Assembly: GCA_013203465.1 (NCBI GenBank)
Contig: JABMNR010000133.1
Location: forward strand, 1-36,364
Origin: Alphaproteobacteria bacterium
Lineage (GTDB): Bacteria; Pseudomonadota; Alphaproteobacteria; Thalassobaculales; Thalassobaculaceae
Direction: 5' to 3'
Length of the DNA stretch: 36,364 nt
Below, piece by piece: positions 25,452 to 33,198 of this stretch (its first letter is position 1; each line of letters starts with the position of its first letter). The translations under genes were made by a program, and so were the position numbers. The notes under the pieces are model-generated. The model was not told the origin of the DNA. It saw nothing but the letters and a program-made list of their open reading frames with translations, and searched no databases.

Positions 25452-25724
25452 TGTCGTTCATCCTTTCGTTAACGGTTCGAGGTCCACCCGTCTTCCCCTC
25501 GTCCGTTTTGTAGAGCAAAGGGTCCATACCATCCGCATGCCCATTCTCGCCCGCGATCTAGTCATAACGCTGTCCTGGCGCAAGGGCAGTGATCCACATC
25601 AGAACTTGAACGTTCGATCCAGGCTATTCCGTCGCGCGACCGTGTCGTACAGGTCTGATACGCTAAATATAGTTTGGCTGGGGCATCGTGAAGGGCTTCC
25701 GGCGCTGTTCATGAGGACGTGAGC

Positions 25725-26321
25725 ATGTTTGAACCGACCACCGATGACCCGTTCGAGCAATTCCAGGCTTGGTTTGCCGAGGCCGAGGCGTCGGAATCGA
25801 ACGATCCAAACGCCATGACCTTGGCGACCGCCAACGCCGATGGGCGGCCGTCGGTACGAATCGTCCTGCTGAAGGGATTCGATGCACACGGCTTCGTATT
25901 CTACACCAACCTGGAAAGTCAGAAAGGCCGCGAGTTGGAGGTTAACCCCTTCGCGGCGCTGCTGTTTCATTGGAAGAGCCGGCACCGTCAAGTGCGCATC
26001 AACGGCGCGGTCACCCTGGTGCCCCCCGCCGAGGCGGACGCCTACTACGGTAGTCGTGAGCGCGGCAGCCGGATCGGCGCCTGGGCGTCACAGCAATCCC
26101 GCCCCTTGGCCGATCGCGTGACCCTGACGGCGGCGGTTGAGCGGTTCGAGGCTCAGTACGAGGGCAAGACGGTTCCCCGTCCGCCCTATTGGAGTGGTTA
26201 CCGGTTGATGCCGCTTCGCTTTGAGTTCTGGCAGGATGGCGAGTTCCGATTGCATGACCGCTTCGTGTTCGAGCGCTCGGCGGAAGGACAATCCTGGGCG
26301 GTTCAGCGCTTGTATCCGTGA
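25725..26321 (+). CDS. pdxH: pyridoxamine 5'-phosphate oxidase
   Basis: A 198-residue FMN-dependent oxidase making pyridoxal 5'-phosphate from pyridoxine or pyridoxamine 5'-phosphate. Family marks are AMTLATANADGRPSVRIVLLKG, YTNLESQKGRELEVNP, the FMN/PLP-binding HWKSRHRQVRINGAV, and the C-terminal signature FEFWQDGEFRLHDRFVFER ending WAVQRLYP. ATG 25725 is chosen because AGGA at 25714-25717 is seven bases upstream; an in-frame GTG at 25719 is too close to it. Its stop overlaps the start of the CDF gene in a GTGA, so these two are translationally coupled. Confidence 0.96.
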   Translation: MFEPTTDDPFEQFQAWFAEAEASESNDPNAMTLATANADGRPSVRIVLLKGFDAHGFVFYTNLESQKGRELEVNPFAALLFHWKSRHRQVRINGAVTLVPPAEADAYYGSRERGSRIGAWASQQSRPLADRVTLTAAVERFEAQYEGKTVPRPPYWSGYRLMPLRFEFWQDGEFRLHDRFVFERSAEGQSWAVQRLYP

Positions 26322-27277
26322 CCCGGGATCGGGCCATGCCGCATGATCCGGTCGCCGCTGGGATCGAGATGGCGCGTCTGACCCGCCGCGCGGCGGTGGC
26401 GTCGTCCAGCGTGGCGATTGCTTTGATCGTGCTGAAGACCGGCGGTTGGTGGATCACCGGATCGGTGGCGCTATTGTCCAGCTTGGTCGACTCGCTGTTG
26501 GACGCGGTACTGTCGTTGGTCACCTTGGCGGCCGTGCAAAAGGCGGCGAAACCGGCCGATCGCGAACACCGCTGGGGCCACGGCAAGGTCGAATCGGTCG
26601 CCGCCCTCGCGCAGGGAGCCTTCATCGGCGGGTCGGCGGCGTTGGTGTTGGTCGAGTGCGGCCGGCGCTTGCTCGACCCGGTTCCCGTGCGCCAGGAGGT
26701 TTACGGCATCGCGGTCTCGTTGATCGCAATCATCGCCGGCTTGGCGCTGGTCGCCTACCAGACGCGGGTCGTGCGAGCCACCCGGTCAGAGGCAATCGCC
26801 GCCGACCGGGCGCATTACGGCAGCGATTTTGTGATCAATGGCGGGGTCATTGTCTCTTTGGTGATCGCGGGTTACGGCGGCGTGTGGTGGGTCGATCCGC
26901 TGATCGGTGCCGCGATCGCCGCGTGGATGGGCTGGACCGCCTATGGGATCGGCCGGCGGGCGATCAACACCCTGATGGATCATGAACTGCCCGACGATGA
27001 ACGCGTGCGTATTCGCGATCTGGCCTTGGCCGACCCCGAGGTACGGGGCATCCGCGATTTGCGCACCCGGCGGTCGGGCGCCGACACCTTCATTCAGATG
27101 ATCCTTCTGGTCGATGGTGCGATGACGGTTTCCGAGGCGCACCGCGTGGTTGATCGTGTAGAGAGACGGGTATGCGAGGCCTATCCGAGCGTCGAGGTTT
27201 TGATTCACGAAGAACCGGAGACGTTGGCCGAGGAACGCTCGACCGCCCGGCGCCCGGGCAGCCGCCATGGCCGCTGA
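26318..27277 (+). CDS. cation diffusion facilitator (FieF-like metal exporter)
   Basis: A 319-residue CDF transporter with six predicted membrane helices and a C-terminal cytoplasmic domain. The metal site is visible as SSLVDSLLDAVLSL (Asp at the usual spacing in helix 2) and HYGSDFVINGG (His and Asp in helix 5). DREHRWGHGKVESVAAL is the typical segment after helix 2. It most resembles FieF (Fe/Zn export by proton antiport), but the exact metal cannot be told. The likely start GTG 26318 overlaps the pdxH stop; ATG 26336 is an alternative. Its last 11 bases overlap the next gene, so the three genes form a tight operon. Confidence 0.93.
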   Translation: MTRDRAMPHDPVAAGIEMARLTRRAAVASSSVAIALIVLKTGGWWITGSVALLSSLVDSLLDAVLSLVTLAAVQKAAKPADREHRWGHGKVESVAALAQGAFIGGSAALVLVECGRRLLDPVPVRQEVYGIAVSLIAIIAGLALVAYQTRVVRATRSEAIAADRAHYGSDFVINGGVIVSLVIAGYGGVWWVDPLIGAAIAAWMGWTAYGIGRRAINTLMDHELPDDERVRIRDLALADPEVRGIRDLRTRRSGADTFIQMILLVDGAMTVSEAHRVVDRVERRVCEAYPSVEVLIHEEPETLAEERSTARRPGSRHGR

Positions 27278-28847
27278 CGGCAGTGCTCGGGATTTTGCGG
27301 ATGTGGTCGCGTACCTGTCCGACCCGGCGACCCATGGCGTTCCCGCCGCCGCGGTGGCGGCACCGATCGAAACCCATGGTGCCGTGGTCGTGCTGGCCGG
27401 GGATCGGGCCTACAAATTGAAGAAACCGGTCGCCTTCGCCTATATGGACCTGTCGACGCTTGCCCGCCGGCTGGCGATTTGCCGGCGTGAGGTGGTGATC
27501 AATCGGCGCACGGCGGCGGAATACTATCTCGGCGTGGGGGGCGTGGTGCGCGATCGTGCCGGCCGCCGCCGCTTGCTCGAAGACCTGAAGGACAGGAAAC
27601 CAGCCGAACGGCTGGAGGAACCGGTGGTCGTCATGCGGCGGTTCGACAACGCGCGGCTGCTGGATCGGCTGGTGCGGCGTGACGGCTCCCTGTCGCCGGA
27701 GCTTTGTGAGGGGCTGGCGCGGCGGATCGCGGCGTTTCACGAGGCGGCCCCGCGCCGCCGCGCGCGTACCGGCGTGGCGCGGGTAGCGGAGGTGCTGGCG
27801 ATCAACCGGACCCAGATCGAGGCCGCCGTACCCGCCGTGTTCGATGCCGGGTCCGCTGAAGCCGTGATCATCGCCACCGAACAGGCGGCTGTGCGACTCT
27901 CGGATGTACTGGACCGGCGGGCGCGGGCGGGGCGGGTGCGCCGCTGTCATGGTGATCTGCATCTGCGCAATGTGTTCCTGGAAGATGACGGCACGCCGGT
28001 GTTGTTCGACGCCATTGAGTTCAATGAGAATCTGGCGACCTCCGACGTGGCCTATGACTTGGCCTTTCTGTTGATGGATCTGCTGCATCGCGGGCTGAGG
28101 GTTGAGGCGAACCGTATTTGGAACATCTGGCTCGCGGCGACCGGCGACGACGGGGCCGGGACGGTGATGGGGTTGTTTTTGTCGATGCGTGCCGCTGTCC
28201 GCGCTCATGTCGGCGCGACGCGGGCAATGCAGCATCCCGATGACGCCGCGATCGCCGAGGAAGCGCGGGCCTATCTGACGCTGGCGCGCGACTTTCTCAA
28301 CGCGCGAGCACCGATCGTGGTGGCGATCGGCGGTCTGTCGGGCACCGGCAAGACCACCCTGGCGCGGGCGTTGGCGCCGTATCTCGGCTCGCCGCCCGGT
28401 GCTGTGGTGTTGCGCTCGGACGTCATCCGCAAACGACAGTGGGGAGCGGAGGAGACTGAGAAGCTGCCGCAGGAGGCCTATACGGCGGCGGCCAGTCGAC
28501 GTGTGTTCGCCGAGATCCACCGCAGGGCCCGATCGATCGCGGCCTCGGGGTGCGCGGTGGTGGCCGACGCGGTGTATGGCCGGGCCGAGGATCGCCAGCG
28601 TATCCAAGCGGCGGCGCGGCGGGCGGGCATGTCCTTTCTTGGCGTGTGGCTTGAACTGCCGGTGACCGAGGCCCAGGCGCGGGTTGCGACGCGACAGGGT
28701 GACGCTTCCGATGCGACTCCCATGATCGTCGCCCGGCAAGCCGAGGGCATCGTCGCACCGGCCGGTTGGTTGCGGCTTGATGCCGGCCGGGGCGTCGGCG
28801 CCCTGGTTGAGAATGTGCGGGCGTGTTTGGCCGATCTAAAACCTTGA
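27267..28847 (+). CDS. phosphotransferase-like / P-loop kinase fusion protein
   Basis: A 526-residue two-domain protein. The first part (about 1-345) is an aminoglycoside phosphotransferase-like kinase fold with YKLKKPVAFAYMDL (Lys50 region), the catalytic loop HGDLHLRN (228-235) and the metal-binding FDAIEFN (Asp248). The second part (about 349-526) is a P-loop domain of the AAA/zeta-toxin-like kinase type with GGLSGTGKTT (355-364) and LRSDVIRKRQWG. The fusion is a known bacterial architecture of unknown substrate, so it should not be read as an antibiotic resistance gene. Start and overlap with the CDF gene (27267-27277) suggest translational coupling. It is cytoplasmic, with no signal or membrane segment. 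Confidence 0.88.
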   Translation: MAADGSARDFADVVAYLSDPATHGVPAAAVAAPIETHGAVVVLAGDRAYKLKKPVAFAYMDLSTLARRLAICRREVVINRRTAAEYYLGVGGVVRDRAGRRRLLEDLKDRKPAERLEEPVVVMRRFDNARLLDRLVRRDGSLSPELCEGLARRIAAFHEAAPRRRARTGVARVAEVLAINRTQIEAAVPAVFDAGSAEAVIIATEQAAVRLSDVLDRRARAGRVRRCHGDLHLRNVFLEDDGTPVLFDAIEFNENLATSDVAYDLAFLLMDLLHRGLRVEANRIWNIWLAATGDDGAGTVMGLFLSMRAAVRAHVGATRAMQHPDDAAIAEEARAYLTLARDFLNARAPIVVAIGGLSGTGKTTLARALAPYLGSPPGAVVLRSDVIRKRQWGAEETEKLPQEAYTAAASRRVFAEIHRRARSIAASGCAVVADAVYGRAEDRQRIQAAARRAGMSFLGVWLELPVTEAQARVATRQGDASDATPMIVARQAEGIVAPAGWLRLDAGRGVGALVENVRACLADLKP

Positions 28848-28944
28848 TGTGGCTCAATGTGAGTTGGCGCGCCGCGCCGTAGCGTGCTCATGTGGGGAGG
28901 AGGTTGGCCTTCCTTCCTTATATCTGGGACGAGGAGACGATGTC

Positions 28945-29769
28945 ATGAAACGAGTATTGGTGCCGATGTTGGGCGTTGATGGTGACCGCGCCGCTTTGAC
29001 CGCCGCCGCTGCCGTGGCGAGCCCGGTGGGAGGCCATGTGGAGGCTCGGCTGTTCAGCCGGGACCCGCGCGACGTGCTGCCGATCGTGGGCGAGGGGTTC
29101 AGCGCGGCGATGATCGAACAGCTGCTGGCGAGCGCCGAAGCACGTGCCAAGGAACAGCAGAAAACAGCCCGCGCCAGTTTCGACGCCTTCAAGAAAGCAT
29201 CGCCCGATCTCAGTGCGGATTTCGAACAGATCATCGGCCCGTTGCCGGGGTCGCTGACCGCGCCCGGCCGTTTGGCTGACGTGATCGTCTTCGCCCGCGA
29301 TTCCAAGGACGAGAACCCGGATCGCGCCAGCTTGATCGAAACGGCGGTGATGGAAGCCGGACGGCCCGTGCTGTTGAACCCGGCCATAGCGCCCGACAAA
29401 GTTGGCGGACATGTCCTGGTGGCGTGGAACGGGTCGGCCGAAGCGGCGCGCGCGGTTGCGATGACCATGCCGATGCTGGCGCGTGCGCAGGTGGTAACGG
29501 TGGTGACCGTGGAGGACGGAGACGCGTCTATCGATCCGGCGGCGTTGGCTCGAACGTTGACCCTGAATGGGATCACGGCAACCTCGTCGATGGTGGCGGT
29601 GGATCGCGAGGGTGTGGCCGCGACCTTGGAGGCGGAAGCGAAGAAGGTCGGGGCCGACATGATCGTGATCGGAGCCTATAGTCACAGCCGGATCCGCGAG
29701 TTCGTGATGGGTGGTGTCACCGATGACGCGCTTACCGATGGCTCTGTGCCCATCTTGCTTGCCCGATAA
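28945..29769 (+). CDS. universal stress protein, UspA family
   Basis: A 274-residue protein with two UspA-like halves. The N-terminal half starts KRVLVPMLGVDGDRAAL. The second (from about 152) starts HVLVAWNGSAEAARAV and ends in the nucleotide-binding-like segment MIVIGAYSHSRIREFVMGG followed by VPILLAR. UspA proteins bind ATP or other nucleotides and aid survival under stress. ATG 28945 is chosen because GAGGAG is about nine bases upstream; the frame is open to 28849 but the extra N-terminus is Cys-rich and unlike the family. The next small gene starts ten bases after its stop and is probably co-transcribed. Confidence 0.92.
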   Translation: MKRVLVPMLGVDGDRAALTAAAAVASPVGGHVEARLFSRDPRDVLPIVGEGFSAAMIEQLLASAEARAKEQQKTARASFDAFKKASPDLSADFEQIIGPLPGSLTAPGRLADVIVFARDSKDENPDRASLIETAVMEAGRPVLLNPAIAPDKVGGHVLVAWNGSAEAARAVAMTMPMLARAQVVTVVTVEDGDASIDPAALARTLTLNGITATSSMVAVDREGVAATLEAEAKKVGADMIVIGAYSHSRIREFVMGGVTDDALTDGSVPILLAR

Positions 29770-29779
29770 GGAGTTCACC

Positions 29780-30139
29780 ATGAGCGTACGGACAATCCGT
29801 CTTGAATTGGCCCGCAACCCGGATTTTCCATTGGGCAGCAACACCCGCGGCTACGAGTTCAAGGCACCGTTGACTGGGGATGGCACTCTGGATCACGAGG
29901 CGTGGCCGGGTGTCCGGGCCGATTGCACGGTGCGGCGGTTCTGGGAGGGTGAGGACGACGAATTGGGCCGTCTCATCCATCGAGGAAGTCGGTGGCAGTT
30001 CCATTACGACGGCGTGGACGCCGAGGAGGACGAGCCGATCTTCAAATTCGACCGGCACCGCTTCGTCGAGGGCGAGTATGTCTCGATCACCGAGCACGAC
30101 GGCGAGCAGCGGACCTTTCGCGTGGCCCGCGTGCGCTAA
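29780..30139 (+). CDS. small acidic protein, function unknown
   Basis: A 119-residue protein with no signal peptide or membrane segment. It is rich in Asp, Glu, Arg and aromatic residues (RLELARNPDFPLG near the start, WEGEDDELGRLIHRG in the middle) and looks like a compact beta-rich fold. I recognise no named family. AAGGAG lies six bases before the ATG, a strong ribosome binding site. It follows the universal stress protein gene by ten bases and is likely in the same transcript, so a stress-related role is possible but only by association. Confidence 0.8.
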   Translation: MSVRTIRLELARNPDFPLGSNTRGYEFKAPLTGDGTLDHEAWPGVRADCTVRRFWEGEDDELGRLIHRGSRWQFHYDGVDAEEDEPIFKFDRHRFVEGEYVSITEHDGEQRTFRVARVR

Positions 30140-30198
30140 GCCGAGGTCGGCCTGCCGAACGCTTTTCGGATGGCACGCAAACGGCTATCGTCCGCGCC

Positions 30199-30939
30199 AT
30201 GACGGACGAGGGAAAACTCATGCTGCTCACCGGCGCGAGCCGGGGGATTGGGCATGCGACGGTTCAGCTCTTCATGCGGCGCGGCTGGCGGGTGCTGAGC
30301 TGTTCGCGCGACACACCGCCGCCGGAGTGCCGGCTCGATCCCGAGCGCGCCCATCATATCGCGGCCGATCTGGGAGACGCGGCGAGCCTGGACCGTTTCG
30401 TCGAGGAGGCGAATGCCTGGCTTGGCGGTCGGCCGTTGCACGCGTTGGTGAACAACGCCGGCTGGTCGCCCAAGACTCCGTTCAAGGAACGGCTTGGGTG
30501 CCTGAACGGCGATTTGGCGGCGTGGCGCCAGGTGTTCGAGTTGAATTTCTTCGCCCCCCTGAAGCTGGCGCGCGGCTTCGCGGCCGCCCTGCACCGGGGC
30601 CAGGGTGCCATCGTCAACATCACCTCGATCGCCGGGCACGCCATTCACCCCTTCGCCGGATCGGCGTACTCGACCTCGAAGGCGGCGCTGTCCTCGCTCA
30701 CCCGGGAGATGGCCAACGAGTTCGCCGAGTTGGGCGTACGGGTCAATGCGGTGGCACCGGGCGAGATCGAGACCGCCATGCTGTCGCCCGAGACCGAGGT
30801 GTTGATCCCGCGCATTCCGCTGCAGCGCCTGGGGGTGCCCGATGACGTGGCGGGCGCGATACACTATCTATGCTCCGAGGACAGCGCCTACGTGACCGGG
30901 ACCGAGATCTACGTCACCGGAGGACAGCACCTGTTTTAG
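30199..30939 (+). CDS. SDR family NAD(P)-dependent oxidoreductase
   Basis: A 246-residue short-chain dehydrogenase/reductase. The cofactor motif TGASRGIG is at 11-18, NNAG at 85-88, and the catalytic Ser143, Tyr157 and Lys161 (YSTSK) are in place, so the enzyme should be active with NAD(H) or NADP(H) on an alcohol or ketone; the substrate is unknown. The C-terminal IYVTGGQHLF is typical of classical SDRs. ATG 30199 is chosen because the family N-terminus lies just before the TGASRGIG strand; there is no good ribosome binding site. The frame is open upstream to 29992 but that part overlaps the small acidic protein gene. Confidence 0.92.
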   Translation: MTDEGKLMLLTGASRGIGHATVQLFMRRGWRVLSCSRDTPPPECRLDPERAHHIAADLGDAASLDRFVEEANAWLGGRPLHALVNNAGWSPKTPFKERLGCLNGDLAAWRQVFELNFFAPLKLARGFAAALHRGQGAIVNITSIAGHAIHPFAGSAYSTSKAALSSLTREMANEFAELGVRVNAVAPGEIETAMLSPETEVLIPRIPLQRLGVPDDVAGAIHYLCSEDSAYVTGTEIYVTGGQHLF

Positions 30940-30958
30940 AATTTAAAAGGGCTTCGAC

Positions 30959-31684
30959 ATGCGTGTGTGTGTATTGCTTTGTGGCCATGTTTCGGACGCG
31001 CTGAGCGACGTCATGCCGCCGCTGTTGGACAGTTTCGAGGCACTGCTGGGACCGCGATTGCCCGAGGCCCGGTTCACGGCGGAGGCGGCGATCGATGGTG
31101 AGCTGCCCAAATCGGTGGACGACCACGATGTCTATATCCTGACCGGCAGCCCGTATGGGGTGTACGAGGATGTGCCGTGGATCCCGCCACTGGAGGCGTT
31201 CGTGCGCGAGGCAGTGGCGGCGGACAAGGTGGTGATCGGCGGCTGTTTCGGCCATCAACTGGTGGCCCAAGCGCTGGGTGGTCGGGTGGTGAAATCCGAC
31301 AAGGGGTGGGGGCTCGGTGTCCATGTTCACTCGCTGGTCAACCGCGAGCCCTGGATGACGGGTGGTCCCGACGCGCCGCACGTGGTGGTCAGCCACCAGG
31401 ATCAGGTGATCGATCCGCCACCGGGTGCCGTGGTGCTTGCCACAAGCGATTTCTGCCCAAACGCCATGCTGCGGATTGGTGACCGGGTGCTGACCCTGCA
31501 AGGCCATCCCGAGATGAACCTGGCCACGGTCGATCGCCTGTTGGAGATGCGGCGCGATGGGTTGTCGCCGGAAGGCTACGCCGCGTCACGTGCCTCGCTC
31601 GACGATCCGTTGGCGCATGACGCGTTCGGTGATTGGATCGCCGGGTTCATCCGTCAGGGGGTGAAATCCCGCGCCGCTGCGTAG
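30959..31684 (+). CDS. class I glutamine amidotransferase-like protein
   Basis: A 241-residue protein of the class I glutamine amidotransferase (GATase1) fold. The nucleophile is Cys96 in IGGCFGHQLVAQALGG, and the His183/Glu185 pair is in LQGHPEMN, so the triad is complete. Stand-alone enzymes like this act on glutamine or gamma-glutamyl compounds; several are annotated as GMP synthase-like. The usual partner synthetase domain is absent from the window. The motif differs from gamma-glutamyl-gamma-aminobutyrate hydrolase, although a polyamine-type importer lies downstream on the other strand. AGGG is seven bases before the ATG. The gene follows the SDR gene by 19 bases. Confidence 0.9.
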   Translation: MRVCVLLCGHVSDALSDVMPPLLDSFEALLGPRLPEARFTAEAAIDGELPKSVDDHDVYILTGSPYGVYEDVPWIPPLEAFVREAVAADKVVIGGCFGHQLVAQALGGRVVKSDKGWGLGVHVHSLVNREPWMTGGPDAPHVVVSHQDQVIDPPPGAVVLATSDFCPNAMLRIGDRVLTLQGHPEMNLATVDRLLEMRRDGLSPEGYAASRASLDDPLAHDAFGDWIAGFIRQGVKSRAAA

Positions 31685-31704
31685 GTGTTGTTCGGTGTGG
31701 TGGC

Positions 31705-32238
31705 CTACTTCGCCAGATCGCGGGTCCAGGCGATGCGCCGGTCGACCTGATCAATCTCCATATCCAGCCACGCGGCCAGGAAACCGCCATCCAACTCATC
31801 GTGAGCCCGTAGGTCTTCCAGCCGTGCCTTCTCGCCCCGGTACATGGCGTCGAGTTGGCCGATCTGCTCCCGCCGCTCGTCGACATCGAGCATATCGATG
31901 AACCGCAGCTTGAGCGCCAGCACCAGCTTGTTCAGATCGGATACGCCGGGCCGAATGGTCGAGCTCAGATACTCTCGCAACGCCACCCGGCCGCGGTCGG
32001 TCAGCCGCAGGACGGCGTTATCCTCCATGCCGCGACCGCCCACCGCCTCGATCAGCCCCTCGAACCGCAACAGCTCGATCGAGGTGCCGAGCAGGTCCAG
32101 CGACGGCCCGACGATGCGCGAGGCGAAAGCCCGTACCTCGGCCGCGAGATCGCCATAGCTCCGATCGCCCTCAGCCAGGAAGCCGAGCGTGGCGAGACGG
32201 ATCGCCTCCTTCGGGACCAGGGAATTGTCGCGGTACAT
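31705..32238 (-). CDS. PadR-like transcriptional regulator
   Basis: A 177-residue regulator resembling PadR. The N-terminal winged helix (about 10-85) shows EAIRLATLGFLAEGDRSYGDLA, then LLRFEGLIEAVGGRG and the wing LRLTDRGRVALREYL. The C-terminal part (about 95-177) is a helical dimerisation region of the Vir/PadR C-terminal type. AGGAGGT is six bases before the ATG, a strong site. It lies 82 bases downstream of the ABC permease genes on the same strand and might be read from the same transcript, so it could regulate that importer. No ligand is known. Confidence 0.85.
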   Translation of the reverse strand: MYRDNSLVPKEAIRLATLGFLAEGDRSYGDLAAEVRAFASRIVGPSLDLLGTSIELLRFEGLIEAVGGRGMEDNAVLRLTDRGRVALREYLSSTIRPGVSDLNKLVLALKLRFIDMLDVDERREQIGQLDAMYRGEKARLEDLRAHDELDGGFLAAWLDMEIDQVDRRIAWTRDLAK

Positions 32239-32320
32239 GCACCAGACCTCCTACACCTCGCCATAAGATTGGGTTATCTGGGGCAAATGTCCAGTGTTGG
32301 CCGCGTGACGAAGGGGCTTG

Positions 32321-33184
32321 TCAGTACGTCACCCCGCGCATGCGCTCGTTGCGGCGACGCAGCAGCTCGATGGTGGCCAGCAAGGCGATCGAGATGCAGA
32401 CCAGCAGGGTGGCGACCGCCAGGATCGTCGGGCTGATCTGCTCGCGGATGCCGGCCCACATCTGACGCGGGATGGTGCGTTGCTCGAACCCGGCCATGAA
32501 GAACACCACCACCACCTCGTCGAACGAGGTGATGAAGGCAAACAGCGCCCCCGAGATCACGCCGGGCAGGATCAGCGGCATGATCACCTTGAAGAAGGTG
32601 GTCACCGGATCGGCGCCCAGCGTGGCGGAAGCCCGGATCAGGCTACGGTCGAACCCGACCAGGGTGGCGGTCACGGTGATCACCACGAACGGCGTGCCGA
32701 GCGCGGCGTGCGCCAGAATCAAGCCGGTATAGGTCTGGGTCAGCGCGAACGGCATGCCGAACGGCGCGGAGTAGAACAGGAACATCGCCGCCGCCGAGAT
32801 GATCAGCGGCACGATCATCGGCGAGATCATCACCCCCATGATGAAGCTCTTGGCCGGCAGCTCCGACCGGCTGAGCCCGATCGCCGCCAACGTGCCGAGC
32901 GTGGTGGCCACCACTGTCGACAGGATGCCGATGATGAAGCTGTTCTTCATCGAATGCAGCCACTGCTCGTTGTTGATGATGTCCTCGTACCAACGCAGGG
33001 AATAGCCGGCGGCCTCGAACCGCAGCATCTCGGGCGTAAAGGTGAAGTAAGGTTCGGCGTTGAACGACAGCGGGATGATCACGACGATCGGCGCGATCAG
33101 GAAGAAGAACACCGCCGCGCAGATGACGCGGTAGGCGTAATACCAGGTCCGCTCCAACGGGCCCGCGTAGACGGGAAGCGCCAT
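32321..33184 (-). CDS. ABC transporter permease, PotC-like
   Basis: A 287-residue inner-membrane subunit of a spermidine/putrescine-type importer. There are about six membrane helices, and the cytoplasmic EAA-type loop is RASATLGADPVTTFFKVIMPLILPG. ATG 33184 is chosen because GGGAGG lies eight bases upstream, directly after the stop of the first permease; the longer frame to 34012 is only antisense or out-of-frame reading of that gene. The C-terminus is short and charged (RRRNERMRGVTY). It works with the other permease, the binding protein and the ATPase of this operon. The solute may be a polyamine or a related cation, but is not proven. Confidence 0.92.
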   Translation of the reverse strand: MALPVYAGPLERTWYYAYRVICAAVFFFLIAPIVVIIPLSFNAEPYFTFTPEMLRFEAAGYSLRWYEDIINNEQWLHSMKNSFIIGILSTVVATTLGTLAAIGLSRSELPAKSFIMGVMISPMIVPLIISAAAMFLFYSAPFGMPFALTQTYTGLILAHAALGTPFVVITVTATLVGFDRSLIRASATLGADPVTTFFKVIMPLILPGVISGALFAFITSFDEVVVVFFMAGFEQRTIPRQMWAGIREQISPTILAVATLLVCISIALLATIELLRRRNERMRGVTY

Positions 33185-33198
33185 CTCTCCGACCTCCC

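Noticed and set aside
27090-28739. 549-codon open frame on the - strand opposite the kinase fusion gene
   Set aside because: It is opposite a gene with intact kinase and P-loop motifs; its translation is Arg/His/Gln-rich and resembles no protein family.
27267-28847. Aminoglycoside resistance gene
   Set aside because: The phosphotransferase fold alone does not show drug modification, and the fusion with a P-loop domain is a separate, widespread architecture of unknown substrate.
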